The notes below the pieces were generated by a model. The model worked only from the letters and a program-made list of their open reading frames with translations. It made no database searches and was not told where the DNA came from. 64,000 bases of DNA from Humidesulfovibrio sp. (GTDB lineage: Bacteria; Desulfobacterota; Desulfovibrionia; Desulfovibrionales; Desulfovibrionaceae): assembly GCF_030689645.1 (NCBI RefSeq), contig NZ_JAUYFU010000059.1, positions 1 to 64,000 on the forward strand, in the 5' to 3' direction. Made by a program: the position numbers and the translations under genes. The stretch's first letter is position 1, and the number at the start of each line of letters is the position of its first letter. Shown here in pieces: positions 1-10,173 of this stretch.

Positions 1-1
1 C

Positions 2-1264
2 ATGCAGGGCATCGATGAAGCCAGGAAGGAACTCTACTGCCTGGATGTGGACCTGAGCGAACTGCATGCGGCCAAAGGCGAGCTCACCCGCGCCCGCGAC
101 GCCGCCGAGGCTGCAAACCAGGCCAAAAGTGAATTTCTGGCCAATATGAGCCACGAGATCCGCACCCCCATGAACGGAATCCTGGGCATGCTTCAGCTGC
201 TCATGACCAGCGACCTTGTGGGCGAACAGCGTGAGTTTGTAGAGCTGGCTTACAAGTCCTCGCGCCGGTTGCTGGATCTTTTGAACGATATCCTCGACTT
301 TTCGCGCATCGAGTCCGGCAAGCTCACCCTGTTGCATGCGCCCATGACGCTCAAGGATATCGCAGAGTCCGTGCTGCGCGTTTTCAGCCTCAACGCTGAG
401 CGGCGCGGCCTGGAGCTGGTCTTGAGCATCGACGATTCCGCCGCGCTGCCTCTGCTGGGCGACGAAGCCCGCCTGCGCCAGATTCTGTTCAATCTGGTGG
501 GCAATGCGATGAAGTTCACGCGTGCGGGCCGCGTGGACCTGGAGATCTGGGCGAGCCCCGAGCCGTCCGCGCCTGGTTATCTACGCGTCTACCTGTCTGT
601 CAGCGACACCGGTCCGGGCATCCCGGAGGACAAGATCCCCCTCGTGTTCGAGCGCTTCACCCAGACCGACAGCTCCTACACGCGCAAGAACGAGGGCGCT
701 GGGCTCGGCCTGGCCATCGTCAAGCGAATGGTGGATCTCATGAACGGGCATATCGTGATGGACAGCGAGCTTGGCCAGGGGACAACCGTCTGCGTCTTTC
801 TGCCGTTGCGGCTGGCACGCTGGACCCAAAGCCATCCCGTGCTCGCGGCGGACGCCTTGTGTGTCCAGACATGCATCCCCCTGGTCATCCTGGTGGCCGA
901 GGACGACCGCATCAGCCAGATGTACATGCGCCAGCAGTTGAGCCGCCTGGGGCACCAGGCCATTGTGGTCTCCAACGGGGCCGAGGCCGTGGAGGCGCTA
1001 AAGAACCGCACTTTCGACTGCGTGCTCATGGACGTGCAGATGCCGGTGATGGACGGGCTGGAGGCCACCCAGGCCATACGCCAGCTTGACGACGCCGCAG
1101 GTCGCATTGCTACGCACATCATCGCCATGACCGCCTACGCCCTCAGCGGTGACCGCGAAAAATTCCTCGCCGCAGGCATGAACGACTACATCAGCAAGCC
1201 CGTGCAGCACCTTGAGCTGGAACGCGCCCTTGAGCGAGTCCAGGCCCGCAAACTGCTGGCGTAG
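2..1264 (+). CDS. hybrid sensor histidine kinase / response regulator (5' end outside window)
   Basis: C-terminal 420 residues of a hybrid histidine kinase. A coiled-coil linker (about 10-45) leads into a HisKA domain with the phosphoacceptor His51 in [11 protein letters not shown], then an HATPase domain (about 150-275) with an N-box ([15 protein letters not shown]), the [10 protein letters not shown] loop and a [12 protein letters not shown]2 box. A receiver domain (about 296-420) follows, with the acidic pair EDD, predicted phosphoacceptor Asp344 in [11 protein letters not shown] and the conserved Lys of ISKP. All catalytic residues are intact, so it should autophosphorylate and pass phosphate to its own receiver. 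The reading frame opens at the window edge; the sensor and any membrane part lie upstream, and the first Met seen here is probably internal. It ends convergently with the next gene at a shared terminator. Confidence 0.93.
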   Translation: MQGIDEARKELYCLDVDLSELHAAKGELTRARDAAEAANQAKSEFLANMSHEIRTPMNGILGMLQLLMTSDLVGEQREFVELAYKSSRRLLDLLNDILDFSRIESGKLTLLHAPMTLKDIAESVLRVFSLNAERRGLELVLSIDDSAALPLLGDEARLRQILFNLVGNAMKFTRAGRVDLEIWASPEPSAPGYLRVYLSVSDTGPGIPEDKIPLVFERFTQTDSSYTRKNEGAGLGLAIVKRMVDLMNGHIVMDSELGQGTTVCVFLPLRLARWTQSHPVLAADALCVQTCIPLVILVAEDDRISQMYMRQQLSRLGHQAIVVSNGAEAVEALKNRTFDCVLMDVQMPVMDGLEATQAIRQLDDAAGRIATHIIAMTAYALSGDREKFLAAGMNDYISKPVQHLELERALERVQARKLLA

Positions 1265-1337
1265 CGAAGCTCTGGACCCGGTCTCCCATCAGCCAGAAAG
1301 CTGAAGGAACGAACCCCGCTCTGTCTTTTGCTTTTTC

Positions 1338-1387
1338 AAACGAAACGCCCTGGCTTGAGCATTCGCATCAGCCAGGGCGTTTCGTTT
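1338..1387. terminator. bidirectional rho-independent terminator
   Basis: A perfect 18-bp stem runs from 1338-1355 to 1370-1387 with a 14-nt loop. The arms end in AAACGAAA / TTTCGTTT, so each strand gives a GC-rich stem closing on a T-rich tail. It sits between two convergent genes and can serve both. Confidence 0.9.
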
Positions 1388-1427
1388 GCGCGAAGGCCCA
1401 GAAGGGGCGAGATCTCCTGGCGTCCCG

Positions 1428-3989
1428 CTACTGCTCCGCCCGCTCCGGGGCCAGAAGCGCGGCCAGCCCGTAAAGCGCCAAAGACGCCCCGAAAACGAGG
1501 GAGTAGCCGAAGCTGACGGCCAGAATGTTGGCCAAGGGCGTGGCGACCACGGACAGGGCGCCGTTGACGCTCCAGGCCCAGGGAATGAAGGAGCTGGTGT
1601 TGCCGCGATAGGTGGACAGGGCCAGGGGGAAGGGCATGCCCATGAAGAAGCCCAGGGGCGCGGCGATGGCCACGGCGAGGGCGGCCTTGGCCGGGTCGGG
1701 CCAGGCCAGGGCGAGGTCCAGCAGGCGCGGCAGCAGCAGCCCCAGTGCGGCGGCCAGGCTGGCGGCCACGCCGCAGGCCAGGCGGATGCCCGCGCGCGGC
1801 CGCGGCACGAAACGCGAGGAGAAGGCGCTGCCCAGGCCGGAGGCGATGAGCATGGCCGAGAGCACCAGCGCAAAGGCCTGGGCCGGATCGTTGAGGAAGA
1901 AGGTGAAGCGCTCGATGAGCACTATCTCGATGAACAGGAAGCCCAGGCCCAGGCACACGAAATAGCCGAACCCGGCGAGGATCTTGCGGGTGCTGACTCC
2001 GCCGAGGCCGCGCCTTCTGGCCAGGGGCAGCAGGAACACGATGAGGGCGAAGAGAGCCGACTGGGCCAGGACCGCAACGTTGACGAGATAGCCAATCTCC
2101 TGGCGCGGCAACAGCTCTATGCGCGCAAGCACTTCGGGAATGCGCTCCAGCCGCAGGATCTCGTGGAAGAATGGCCGGTCCTGGGTGCTGGGGGCAAGGT
2201 TGAAGAAACGGAAGCTTGAGGAGTTGGTTTTCCCGTCGCGCAGGTAGGCCACAAGATCGTCCATCAAAGCGTCGCGGGCGGTGAAGGAGTCGTCGCCGGA
2301 AAGGGCGTCCGAGGTGACGCTCTCAAAGGACACGGGCGGCAGGTCGTTGAAGACCTCCACCGTTGTGGGATTGATGCCGGGAAAGTAGGGCGTGTCGAAG
2401 CTGCGCTCGGCGGCGAAGGTGCGCACGGCGGCGATGTCGGACTGGCTGAAGGGCAGGCGCGAGGCCAGGATGCGCGCGGTGAAGGCGCTGCGAAGAACGA
2501 TAATGTGCTGCGAGGGGTTTTCCACTCCCGCCAAGAGGAGCCCGGCGCGCACCGTGGCTGCGGCCTTGATGGCGTAGACCGGCAGTTCGCCGATGCCCAT
2601 GGGCAGCGACAGCAGGCCGCCTGCGCCCAAGGCCTGCACCAGCCGGGCGATGCCCTCGGCCGTGAGCACGTACTTGTTGGCCTGGCCCTGGTCCAGGAAC
2701 TCGGGCGAGATGTCGATGAGGCTGTAAGGCTTGGACGCCTGCCGGGCCAGCACCAGGGGCGATCCCAGCTGCGGGGTCGAGGCGTGGCCCGTGGGCGCAT
2801 TGTGCCCTGGCCCGGTTTCCACGGGCTTGTGAGAGGTGTCTTCCTCATCCGCAAAGGGATCGCTGTCGGCCTCCGGCGGGGAGTTTTTGAGGGGCAGGCG
2901 CATGGCCCAGCCCGTGGGCGGGGCGCTGGGGCCATGGGAGAGCAGCAGCGCGTGCAGCACCGGATCGCTCTCCACTGTGTCCACCTGGACCGCGCCCAGC
3001 TCCAAGGCCTCTCGCAGGCGGAAGCCGCCCCGTCCCCCGGCCAGGAGCACCCGCTCCTGCTTGTGCAGCAGGTACGGCAGGCTGTCGAGGGAGGCCTTGA
3101 TGTAACCGGAGTCGTAGGCGCCTTCCCGCGGCAGCGCGGCCAGGCGCTCGCCGTCGCGGTAGAGGCCAAGGGCGGGCGGCGGGCCGCCTGCGTCCAGCAG
3201 CTCGTAGTTGTTGGAAAGGTCCGGGTCGTGCCGCTCCATGTAGTTCTGCAGCAGCATGTAGTAGCCGCGCGGACTCTTCACCTCGGACGCCAGGCGGTTG
3301 TCCTCCACGTTCATGGCCACGGAAACAGGCTTGTACTGGCTGAAGGCCGCGTTGTTGTGGAAGACGATGACATAGGCTGCCAAGCCGCTGGCGCACAGAG
3401 CCAGCGCGCCGAGGCCCAGGCGTCTGGCGGTGTTTGCCTGCGGCAGGCTGGTGAGGGCGGCCAGGGCGAGGGGCGGCAGGAGCAGAAGCGGCGCGTGGAA
3501 GGGCGGCACAAAGGCCAGGCAGGCCAGCAGGGCTGCCGCGCCCAGGCCCGCGCCGATGAGATCGGCCATGTAGACCTTGGGGATGTCTTCCTGGCGGGCC
3601 AGAAACGAGAGCCCCACGTACAGCCCGGAGGCGAAGAAGAACGGAAACAAGGCCAGGTAGTACTTGCCGATGTTGACCAGCTGCCCGGCGAAAAGCACCT
3701 CGTTCTGCAACTCCAGCGGATTGAAGGGAATCAGGCCGAGGGCTGCGTAGCCCAGGGCGCAGAGAATCATCATGGCCACGGGCAGGGCGTAGAACAGCCC
3801 TCCCTGCCAGCGCTCGAAGCTGGGCCCGAACAGGCAGAGCACCACGCCGCTTACGGAGTATCCGGCCATGGCCATGGAGATGACCCAGTAGCCGTACTCG
3901 CTCCAGTTGGTGATGGCGAAGTGGCGCACGAGAAAGATCTCGAACGCGATGGACGCGAGGCAGACAAGAAAGATGCCGAGATAGCGCAT
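1428..3989 (-). CDS. polytopic membrane protein with spermidine-synthase-like domain
   Basis: 853-residue integral membrane protein. Hydrophobic segments at the N-terminus (several helices before residue 210) and a second block near the C-terminus (about 630-850) flank a soluble Rossmann-like part. The soluble part has a degenerate SAM/aminopropyltransferase motif (VLLAGGRGGFRLREALELGA followed by VDTVESDP). This arrangement matches the membrane-embedded spermidine-synthase-like proteins common in Desulfovibrio and related bacteria, whose substrate is unknown. True polyamine synthesis is doubtful because the catalytic Asp motif of spermidine synthase is not evident. The ATG at 3989 gives a good first membrane helix; the ribosome site is weak. 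It is the last of three minus-strand genes after a histidine kinase and a receiver-GGDEF-EAL protein, but a 117-bp gap leaves cotranscription unproven. Confidence 0.75.
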   Translation of the reverse strand: MRYLGIFLVCLASIAFEIFLVRHFAITNWSEYGYWVISMAMAGYSVSGVVLCLFGPSFERWQGGLFYALPVAMMILCALGYAALGLIPFNPLELQNEVLFAGQLVNIGKYYLALFPFFFASGLYVGLSFLARQEDIPKVYMADLIGAGLGAAALLACLAFVPPFHAPLLLLPPLALAALTSLPQANTARRLGLGALALCASGLAAYVIVFHNNAAFSQYKPVSVAMNVEDNRLASEVKSPRGYYMLLQNYMERHDPDLSNNYELLDAGGPPPALGLYRDGERLAALPREGAYDSGYIKASLDSLPYLLHKQERVLLAGGRGGFRLREALELGAVQVDTVESDPVLHALLLSHGPSAPPTGWAMRLPLKNSPPEADSDPFADEEDTSHKPVETGPGHNAPTGHASTPQLGSPLVLARQASKPYSLIDISPEFLDQGQANKYVLTAEGIARLVQALGAGGLLSLPMGIGELPVYAIKAAATVRAGLLLAGVENPSQHIIVLRSAFTARILASRLPFSQSDIAAVRTFAAERSFDTPYFPGINPTTVEVFNDLPPVSFESVTSDALSGDDSFTARDALMDDLVAYLRDGKTNSSSFRFFNLAPSTQDRPFFHEILRLERIPEVLARIELLPRQEIGYLVNVAVLAQSALFALIVFLLPLARRRGLGGVSTRKILAGFGYFVCLGLGFLFIEIVLIERFTFFLNDPAQAFALVLSAMLIASGLGSAFSSRFVPRPRAGIRLACGVAASLAAALGLLLPRLLDLALAWPDPAKAALAVAIAAPLGFFMGMPFPLALSTYRGNTSSFIPWAWSVNGALSVVATPLANILAVSFGYSLVFGASLALYGLAALLAPERAEQ

Positions 3990-4106
3990 GGAACCCCAGA
4001 CCGGCTCCGGGCCTGGGGCATCCGGAACGGCGCGTGCGAAAAATATGGGTTTGCGTAACGCATCCGCGCCCGCGAGGCAAGAACGGCAAAGGCGCGAAGC
4101 GGAAGA

Positions 4107-6338
4107 TCAGGTCTTCTGAACGGGCTGGAAACTCAGGCACAGGGTAAAGGTGCTGCCGACGCCCTGCGCGCTTTTGGCCTCCAGGCTGCCGCCCATGCGA
4201 AGGGCCAGCTCCTTGGCGATGGCCAGGCCCAGGCCCGTGCCCGCGAAGTTTTTCGTCAGCGGGGCTTCTTCCTGCACAAAGGGCTCAAACACCCGGGGAA
4301 CGAACTCGGGGGCAATGCCGATGCCCGTGTCCTCCACGCTGAGGCGCAGGGTGCAGGTGGATTCGTCCTGGCAGGTGGCCCGAGCGGCAAGGCACACCCC
4401 GCCCCGCAGGGTGAATTTGAACGCGTTGTCCAGCAGGTGGCGCAATAGTTGGGTCAAATGCACAGGGTCGCCCAGCAGTTGCAGCTCCTCGATGTCCGGC
4501 TCTGCCTTGATGGCGAAGCTGAGGTCCTTGACCTGGGCCTGGGGCGAAAACTCCACCCCCAGGGGCCGGAGCACCTCGCCCAGCCGGAAGGCCCGGTACT
4601 CGAAGCGCTTTTCACCCGTGCCCAGGGCAGCGTAATCCAAAATGTCGTTCACCAGGGCGGTTATGAGCTGGGCCGACTGGGTGGCCCAGGAAAGATATTC
4701 ACGCTGTTCCTCTGGCTTGGTGGTGTCCTGCAGCAGTTGGAGCATGCCGAGCAGGCCGTTCAAAGGCGTGCGCAGTTCATGGCTCATGTTGGCCAAAAAG
4801 GCTGTTTTGGCCTGACTGGCAGCCTCTGCCGCCTCCTTGGCCGAAAGCAGTTCCCATTCGGTAAGCTTGCGTTCGGTGATGTCGCGGGAGAAGCTGGCGA
4901 TCTGCACGATCTCGCCGCCCTCGCTGCGCACGGGGTGCAGGCGGATGGCATAGGTGCGGCCTTCGCGCTCTTCCTCAAAGCGCATGGGCTGCCCGGTCCG
5001 CGCGACCTCTTCGTAGCGGGCCCGGCGGCCGTTGCGCACATAGTCGGGAAGAAGATCCAGAATGTTGCATCCGGTGAGCTCCGCAGGTGTCATGCCGCGC
5101 CGCCTGGCCGCGCTCTCGTTCATGGCCAGAACTTGGCCATCAGGCACCAGGAGCAAAACGCCGTCGCTGGAGGAATTGAATATGGCCCGCAGGCGCTCCT
5201 CGCTTTCGAACAGGGCGCGGCGCGCTTCCTCCTGCAGAGCCTTGTGGCTTTCCAGCGCCTCGGCCATGTGGTCGATGGAGTTGCCGAGCTCGCCAATCTC
5301 GCCCTCCTGGACCGAAAGTCCGCTGCGTGCGCTGTAGTCTCCGGCGTGCAGGGCGCGCACCGTGTCCATGAGCCGGGCGGAGGGCTTGAGAATGCGGCGC
5401 GTGGCCCAGATGCGGGCCAGCAGGAGAATCAACGCCACAACGCAGAACAGCCCGATGAGATGCCGCGTGAGCTTCGTGGCGCTGGCTGCGTATACCGCGT
5501 CCTTCGGGATGCCCACGCGCACGTAGCAGGTCTCGTCGCGGCAGATGTCCAGCCGCTTCATGACGTAGTAGCGCTCCACTCCGTCAAGGCCGATGGCCCA
5601 GCCGCTCATCTCCTGCTTCCCGGCCCTGATCAGGTCCGCCTGTTCGCTTGGGAGGTTGGATCCGGCGTAGCGCGGGGCCTCGGGCAGGCGGTAGAGCACG
5701 CGGCCGCTCTGGCCGGCCAGCACCAGGGTGGTGCCCCTGGGCAGGGCCGCCTCGTCGAAAATCTTCGCAGCCTCGGACACGCTGAGGTGCGCGACCAGCA
5801 CCATGCGGATGCTGCCGCCCTTGTCCTGCACGGGCGCTGCGTAGGTCACCACCGCGCCATCGCCCTGCAGATCGGTTTTGCTGACGGAAACGCCCACGGC
5901 GAAGCTTTGCCCTTGCAGGGCTCCGGCCACGGCCTGGTCCTCTGCCATGTTGAGGTCAGGCGGCAGTGGCCGGGCCGAGGCCACAACCGAGCCGTCGGGC
6001 CGCACCAGGATAAGATTTTTGTAATGCGCGGCCACGCGGGAAAAGTTGGCCAGCACCGGCTGGCAGGTGGCTGGCACGCAACTGGACACCAGAGGGTTGG
6101 CGGCCAGGAGCTCCAGGAATATTCTGGCGTTGGTGGTTTCTTGTCCCAGGGCGTGGGCCACGAGGCTTGCGGCCCGGGCAGCCTCGACAACGGCTGCCTC
6201 GCGCTCCTGGGCGCGGTCGCGCAAATGGCTGATGAGAGAAAGGGCGAGCAGGGGCAGAAGCGTCAGGGCCACAAGGCCCATGAGCATGCCGTGCAGGCTG
6301 TTTGCCTGTTGCCGCCAGCGGGGGAGGAGGCGCAGCAC
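4107..6338 (-). CDS. membrane sensor histidine kinase (Cache-like sensor, HAMP, PAS, HisKA, HATPase)
   Basis: 743 residues. TM1 at about 18-38, a periplasmic Cache-like sensor to about 295 containing several Cys ([20 protein letters not shown]), TM2 at about 297-318, HAMP to about 372, PAS at about 390-495, HisKA with [11 protein letters not shown], and HATPase with an N-box, [11 protein letters not shown] and [12 protein letters not shown]. All kinase motifs are intact, but there is no receiver. The neighbour upstream in the same direction begins with a receiver and ends with EAL, so they are a natural kinase-regulator pair. Translation most likely begins at a GTG at 6338, one base after the neighbour's TAA, which implies translational coupling. 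Its kinase core resembles the hybrid kinase at the window start. The ligand is unknown; the paired cysteines could form disulfides. Confidence 0.9.
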   Translation of the reverse strand: MLRLLPRWRQQANSLHGMLMGLVALTLLPLLALSLISHLRDRAQEREAAVVEAARAASLVAHALGQETTNARIFLELLAANPLVSSCVPATCQPVLANFSRVAAHYKNLILVRPDGSVVASARPLPPDLNMAEDQAVAGALQGQSFAVGVSVSKTDLQGDGAVVTYAAPVQDKGGSIRMVLVAHLSVSEAAKIFDEAALPRGTTLVLAGQSGRVLYRLPEAPRYAGSNLPSEQADLIRAGKQEMSGWAIGLDGVERYYVMKRLDICRDETCYVRVGIPKDAVYAASATKLTRHLIGLFCVVALILLLARIWATRRILKPSARLMDTVRALHAGDYSARSGLSVQEGEIGELGNSIDHMAEALESHKALQEEARRALFESEERLRAIFNSSSDGVLLLVPDGQVLAMNESAARRRGMTPAELTGCNILDLLPDYVRNGRRARYEEVARTGQPMRFEEEREGRTYAIRLHPVRSEGGEIVQIASFSRDITERKLTEWELLSAKEAAEAASQAKTAFLANMSHELRTPLNGLLGMLQLLQDTTKPEEQREYLSWATQSAQLITALVNDILDYAALGTGEKRFEYRAFRLGEVLRPLGVEFSPQAQVKDLSFAIKAEPDIEELQLLGDPVHLTQLLRHLLDNAFKFTLRGGVCLAARATCQDESTCTLRLSVEDTGIGIAPEFVPRVFEPFVQEEAPLTKNFAGTGLGLAIAKELALRMGGSLEAKSAQGVGSTFTLCLSFQPVQKT

Positions 6339-6339
6339 C

Positions 6340-8511
6340 TTACGGTTCCAAACCCGGTTTGGGGCAACACACGCTCAGCAGCTCCAGAGCCTTTTCCTCT
6401 GTCAGAGCCCGCGAAAACAGGAATCCCTGGCCGAACTCGCAGTTGAGCTCGGCGAGAAAATGTCGCTGGCGCTCGGTTTCGATGCCCTCGGCGACCACGT
6501 CGAAGCCCAGGTTGTGGGCCAGGCTCACGATGGTGCGCACGATGATGAGGTTTTCAAAGGCGTCCAGGTCGGAGACGAAGCTGCGGTCGATTTTGAGCGT
6601 GTTGATGGGAAAGCGCCGCAGGTAGGACAAGGACGAATACCCGGTGCCGAAATCGTCGATGCTGACCTTGACGCCCATTTCGCGCAGGCCGCGCAGCTTG
6701 TGGACCACGCTTTCCGGGTTCTGCATCACCAGGGTTTCCGTGATCTCAAGCTTGAGGCGCTGCGGGTCAAGGTGGTTCTCTTCAAGGGCGCGGGTAAGCT
6801 GGCGCATCAGATCCGGTTGTGAGAACTGCTTGGCGGAAAGGTTCACGGCGACGTTGAAGCCTTTGGGCAGGGCGAAGCGCTCCTCCCACTGGGCGGTCAT
6901 TGCGCAGGTTTCGGCTATGGCCCACTGGCCTATGGGCACGATGAGCCCGGTCTGCTCGGCGTGGGGGATGAAGTCGCCGGGGGGCACCAGCCGGCCGTCA
7001 ACCTGCCAGCGGATGAGGGCCTCGAACCCGGCCAGGGTGTTGTCCTTGAGGTTGAATATGGGCTGATAGTGCAGGCGGAACTGCTGGCGGTCAAGGGCGT
7101 GGTGCAGGCTCTGGTTCACGTTGAGCGCGTACTGGGCGCGGGTGCGCATGGCCCATTTGAAGACCTTGACCTTGCCGCCGCCCAGAGTGCGGGCGTGCTC
7201 CATGGCGATGCCGGCGTCCTGCAGGAGTTCTTCCGGCTGGGCGTAGTCCGCCGGCCCCAGCACCACCCCGATGCTGGCGGTGAAGTGCAAGGCGTTGCCG
7301 TGCAGCTCCATGGGCCGGGCCAGCTCGTCGCAGATGCGCCGGGCCACGCGCAGGGCCTCGCCGGGTCCCTTGAGTTCCTCAAGGATGAGCGCGAACTCAT
7401 CGGCGCCGCAGCGGGCCACTGTGTCCAGCCCGCGCGCCACGCCCTTGATCCTCTCGGCCACGGCGCGCAGCACTTTATCGCCTGCGGCATGCCCCAGGCT
7501 GCTGTTGATGGGCTTGAAGCGGTCCAGATCGAGAAAAAGCACGGCGTACAGATAGTTGAGCCTTCGTCGCGAACGCTCCATGGACTGTTCCAGGCGGTCC
7601 ATGAACAGGGCGCGGTTGGCCAGGCCGGTGAGGGGATCCCGGAAGGTGCGCTCCTGGAGGGTCTCCTCGGCCTTTCTGCGCGCGGTTATGTCCTCGGCCA
7701 CCATGGCCAGAAGACCCGGGCCGGGCACATAGGCCTGGATGCGCAGCCAGCGCTTGATGTCGGAAAGATAACTTTCAATGAGGCCGCTCTTGCCGGAGCG
7801 CACGACCTCGGTGGCGAAGTCGCGCAGGTAGCCTTCAAGATTGGGCAGGATCTCGCCCATGGTGCGCTCCAGCAGCGCCTCCCGCGGGAGGCCCAGAATC
7901 TGCTCCATGGCCGGGTTGATCTCCAGGATGCGGGCCTGAGCCAGGTCCGGCTGCGGCTCATCGCCGGGAGAAAGCAGTGCGAAGCCGTTGAACATGGAGG
8001 TGAAGAGGCTCTGGTAACGCGTGCGGCTGTCGGAAAGGGCCTTGGTGGAGCTTCTGAGTTCGTCCACGGTTTTGGCCAAGGCTTCGCTTGCGCGCTGCAC
8101 GGCCAGTCTCTGGCGGTGCATGTCCACAAAGACCTGCACCTTGTTTTTCAGAATCTCGTGTTCGAAGGGTTTGATGAGGTAGTCCACTGCTCCGGCTTCG
8201 TAGCCCTTGAAGACGTGGCGCTGCTCTTTGCTGATGGCGGTGATGAAGATGATGGGGATGTGCCGGGTGTTCTCGTCTGAGCGGATGCGCTCGGCGGTGG
8301 TGAAGCCGTCCAGGCCGGGCATCATGACGTCGAGCAGGATGAGGGCGAAGTCGTGGGTGTCGAGGAGCTTGAGCGCTTCATAGCCGCTGCGCGCGGTGAC
8401 AACGTTAACACCCTCGCGGCGCAGAAGCCCCGTAAGCAGAAGCAGGTTCACCTGCTCGTCATCCACGGCCAGAATATCGATGACTTCCGGCGCGTATTCG
8501 GCTCGGCCCAT
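6340..8511 (-). CDS. response regulator: REC-PAS-GGDEF(degenerate)-EAL
   Basis: 723 residues from the ATG at 8511, chosen over an upstream in-frame Met at 8565 because GGAGG precedes it at about 11 nt. Domains: REC (about 10-125, Asp61 in LLDVMMPGLDG, KPFE Lys present), PAS (about 165-280), GGDEF (about 290-450), EAL (about 470-715). The GGDEF signature reads GADEF (369-373) and the usual N-D of the substrate loop is NS, so cyclase activity is doubtful. The EAL domain keeps FEALIRW, KLEITE, SIDDFGTGYSSLSY, KIDRSFV and AEGIET, so it should hydrolyse c-di-GMP, with the GGDEF domain perhaps a GTP sensor. It is coupled to the receiver-less histidine kinase just downstream, which probably phosphorylates Asp61. 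Confidence 0.93.
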   Translation of the reverse strand: MGRAEYAPEVIDILAVDDEQVNLLLLTGLLRREGVNVVTARSGYEALKLLDTHDFALILLDVMMPGLDGFTTAERIRSDENTRHIPIIFITAISKEQRHVFKGYEAGAVDYLIKPFEHEILKNKVQVFVDMHRQRLAVQRASEALAKTVDELRSSTKALSDSRTRYQSLFTSMFNGFALLSPGDEPQPDLAQARILEINPAMEQILGLPREALLERTMGEILPNLEGYLRDFATEVVRSGKSGLIESYLSDIKRWLRIQAYVPGPGLLAMVAEDITARRKAEETLQERTFRDPLTGLANRALFMDRLEQSMERSRRRLNYLYAVLFLDLDRFKPINSSLGHAAGDKVLRAVAERIKGVARGLDTVARCGADEFALILEELKGPGEALRVARRICDELARPMELHGNALHFTASIGVVLGPADYAQPEELLQDAGIAMEHARTLGGGKVKVFKWAMRTRAQYALNVNQSLHHALDRQQFRLHYQPIFNLKDNTLAGFEALIRWQVDGRLVPPGDFIPHAEQTGLIVPIGQWAIAETCAMTAQWEERFALPKGFNVAVNLSAKQFSQPDLMRQLTRALEENHLDPQRLKLEITETLVMQNPESVVHKLRGLREMGVKVSIDDFGTGYSSLSYLRRFPINTLKIDRSFVSDLDAFENLIIVRTIVSLAHNLGFDVVAEGIETERQRHFLAELNCEFGQGFLFSRALTEEKALELLSVCCPKPGLEP

Positions 8512-8659
8512 GCCCCGACGCTCCTCCACAGACTTGGTATGCAGACGGCCCAGCCCTGACCACATTCCCCAGTTCCGTTTGACTCTTTGCTGTTATCTGA
8601 TGAATAGCGAGATGTACAGATTCTTTCACCTATAGATGTCTGGCACAAGGGTATTTCTC

Positions 8660-8688
8660 TTGTTTGTGGAGCCGCTTTCACATATACT
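8660..8688 (+). promoter_or_regulatory. candidate sigma-70 promoter
   Basis: TTGTTT, a 17-nt spacer, then TATACT (8683-8688), in an AT-rich intergenic stretch about 50 bp before the EAL-protein start. The -10 box is strong and the -35 box poor, so the call rests on position and spacing. Confidence 0.5.
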
Positions 8689-8740
8689 TATTTTATCTAC
8701 TACCTAGTCAGCCGCCGTTTTTTTTGGAGGGAATCTGCGT

Positions 8741-9988
8741 ATGCCTCAAGCCGCTGAACAGCGCCCCCTTTCCGCCCTGGACAAAACAGAAATAAAAGAT
8801 GTGCTTGCAAGCGAAAGCATCTCCGTGTTCTTTCAGCCTGTTGTTTCCGTGCGGAGTAAGAGCATCCTCGGTTTTGAGGCCTTCTCGCGCGCGGTTTCGG
8901 AAACCGGCGCCCGGCTTGATGCCCATGACCTCTTCAGCCAGAACTGGGACGTAGAAACGCGGCTGGAGCTTTGCCGCCTGTGCCGCCGCAAGGCCCTGGA
9001 GGCCTTTCGGCCCATCTTCGAACGCCACCAGCAGATGCTGCTGTTCCTCAACACCGATGGCGGAGCCCTTTCCGCAGCCGCAAAGCACGGGCACCTTGAC
9101 GCCGCCAGCCAAGCCTTGAGCATCCCCGGCAAACGCATCGTGGTCGAACTTGAGCGCCCCCACCTCAGCTCCCCGGCGGTTGCGCGCTTTGCGCTCTACT
9201 ACCGCGAACGCGGCTTCGGCCTGTCCGTGGACCTTTGCGGCGGCATGGGCGTGCCAGCAGAAGAGCTCTTCGCCCTCAAGCCCGACTTCATCAAGTTCGA
9301 CAGACCGCTGTTCACCGATGTGGAGGGGCAGGAGTTCAAGCGCGACATGGTGCAGTCCTTAAGCCGCCTGGCCGACCGCCTCGGCAGCGTACTGCTGGCC
9401 AAGAACGTGGAGACGGAGGACGAGGCCCTGCGGCTGCTGGAGTGGGGCGTGAACCATCAGCAGGGCTACTACTACACCAAGGACAAGGACGTCGGCGAGC
9501 GCGACCCCATCCGCGCATTCCAGCAAAAGGTCGAAGACATCAACCGCCGCTACCGCGAAAACGCCCAGGCTGGCGTGGCCACCAAGCGCAAACGCTACGA
9601 GGACTTCCACAAGATCCTGAAAAAAGTCTCCTACAAGATGGCCGACACGCGGGAAATGGACTTCGCCGCAGCCTGCGAGCGCATGGTGGCTGCGGAGGAA
9701 TCCCTGATCTGCGCCTACATACTCTCCGACGACGGGGTTCAGATCACCCCGCGCGGCTTCAAGCGCGGCCTCGCGGGCGACAGCCCGCTGCTGGGGGCAG
9801 ACCGCGGACGCGGCACCGACCACGGCATCCGCGAAGATGTGCTGCACCTTAAAAGCGGCTTCGACAAGTATGTTCTGCCCGCGCAGATCTCACCCTTCGT
9901 GAAGCTCATGGTCAGCACCATCTCCGCCCGGTTCTACAATGCGGAGGGCTCCCCCTACATCCTGTGCCTGGAGTTTCTGTGCGAGTAG
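8741..9988 (+). CDS. degenerate EAL-domain protein with C-terminal PAS-like domain
   Basis: 415 residues, ATG preceded by GGAGGG. The EAL domain spans about 20-245, but the motifs are altered: EAL reads EAF (46-48), the DDFGTG loop is VDLCGGM so the second metal-binding Asp is lost, and AEGVE reads AKNVE (220-224); KFDRPLF is retained. Catalysis is therefore unlikely and a c-di-GMP-binding or protein-interaction role more probable. Residues about 285-415 resemble the PAS-like C-terminal domain of YkuI-type EAL proteins. It is transcribed alone, away from the kinase pair, and ends at a strong terminator. Confidence 0.85.
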   Translation: MPQAAEQRPLSALDKTEIKDVLASESISVFFQPVVSVRSKSILGFEAFSRAVSETGARLDAHDLFSQNWDVETRLELCRLCRRKALEAFRPIFERHQQMLLFLNTDGGALSAAAKHGHLDAASQALSIPGKRIVVELERPHLSSPAVARFALYYRERGFGLSVDLCGGMGVPAEELFALKPDFIKFDRPLFTDVEGQEFKRDMVQSLSRLADRLGSVLLAKNVETEDEALRLLEWGVNHQQGYYYTKDKDVGERDPIRAFQQKVEDINRRYRENAQAGVATKRKRYEDFHKILKKVSYKMADTREMDFAAACERMVAAEESLICAYILSDDGVQITPRGFKRGLAGDSPLLGADRGRGTDHGIREDVLHLKSGFDKYVLPAQISPFVKLMVSTISARFYNAEGSPYILCLEFLCE

Positions 9989-10060
9989 CGGGCAAACGCG
10001 GAGTGGTTGTTGCGGAAGTGTTGGAGATGGCGCGGGCCAAGCGCCCGGCCTGACGCCCGC

Positions 10061-10116
10061 GGCAAACGAAAAGGCCGGGTCCGAGCAGATGTTCGGACCC
10101 GGCCTTTTCGTTTGCC
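10061..10116. terminator. bidirectional rho-independent terminator
   Basis: A perfect 24-bp inverted repeat (10061-10084 with 10093-10116) around an 8-nt loop, with AAACGAAAAGG / CCTTTTCGTTT arms. It lies between the convergent EAL gene and thioesterase gene. Confidence 0.92.
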
Positions 10117-10173
10117 GTGGGCGGAGCACAGGGGGCATTCCTCCAGGGGAAGCTCATCCCTCCTGCTGTTCGG

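Noticed and set aside
2505-6446. Long plus-strand frames (517 and 665 residues) opposite the membrane protein and kinase genes
   Set aside because: Low-complexity Gly/Gln/His-rich shadows with no motifs; the minus-strand proteins have intact domains.
8641-8665. Sigma-54 promoter suggested by TGGCAC
   Set aside because: The required GC element at the correct spacing is absent; a sigma-70-like pair nearby fits better.
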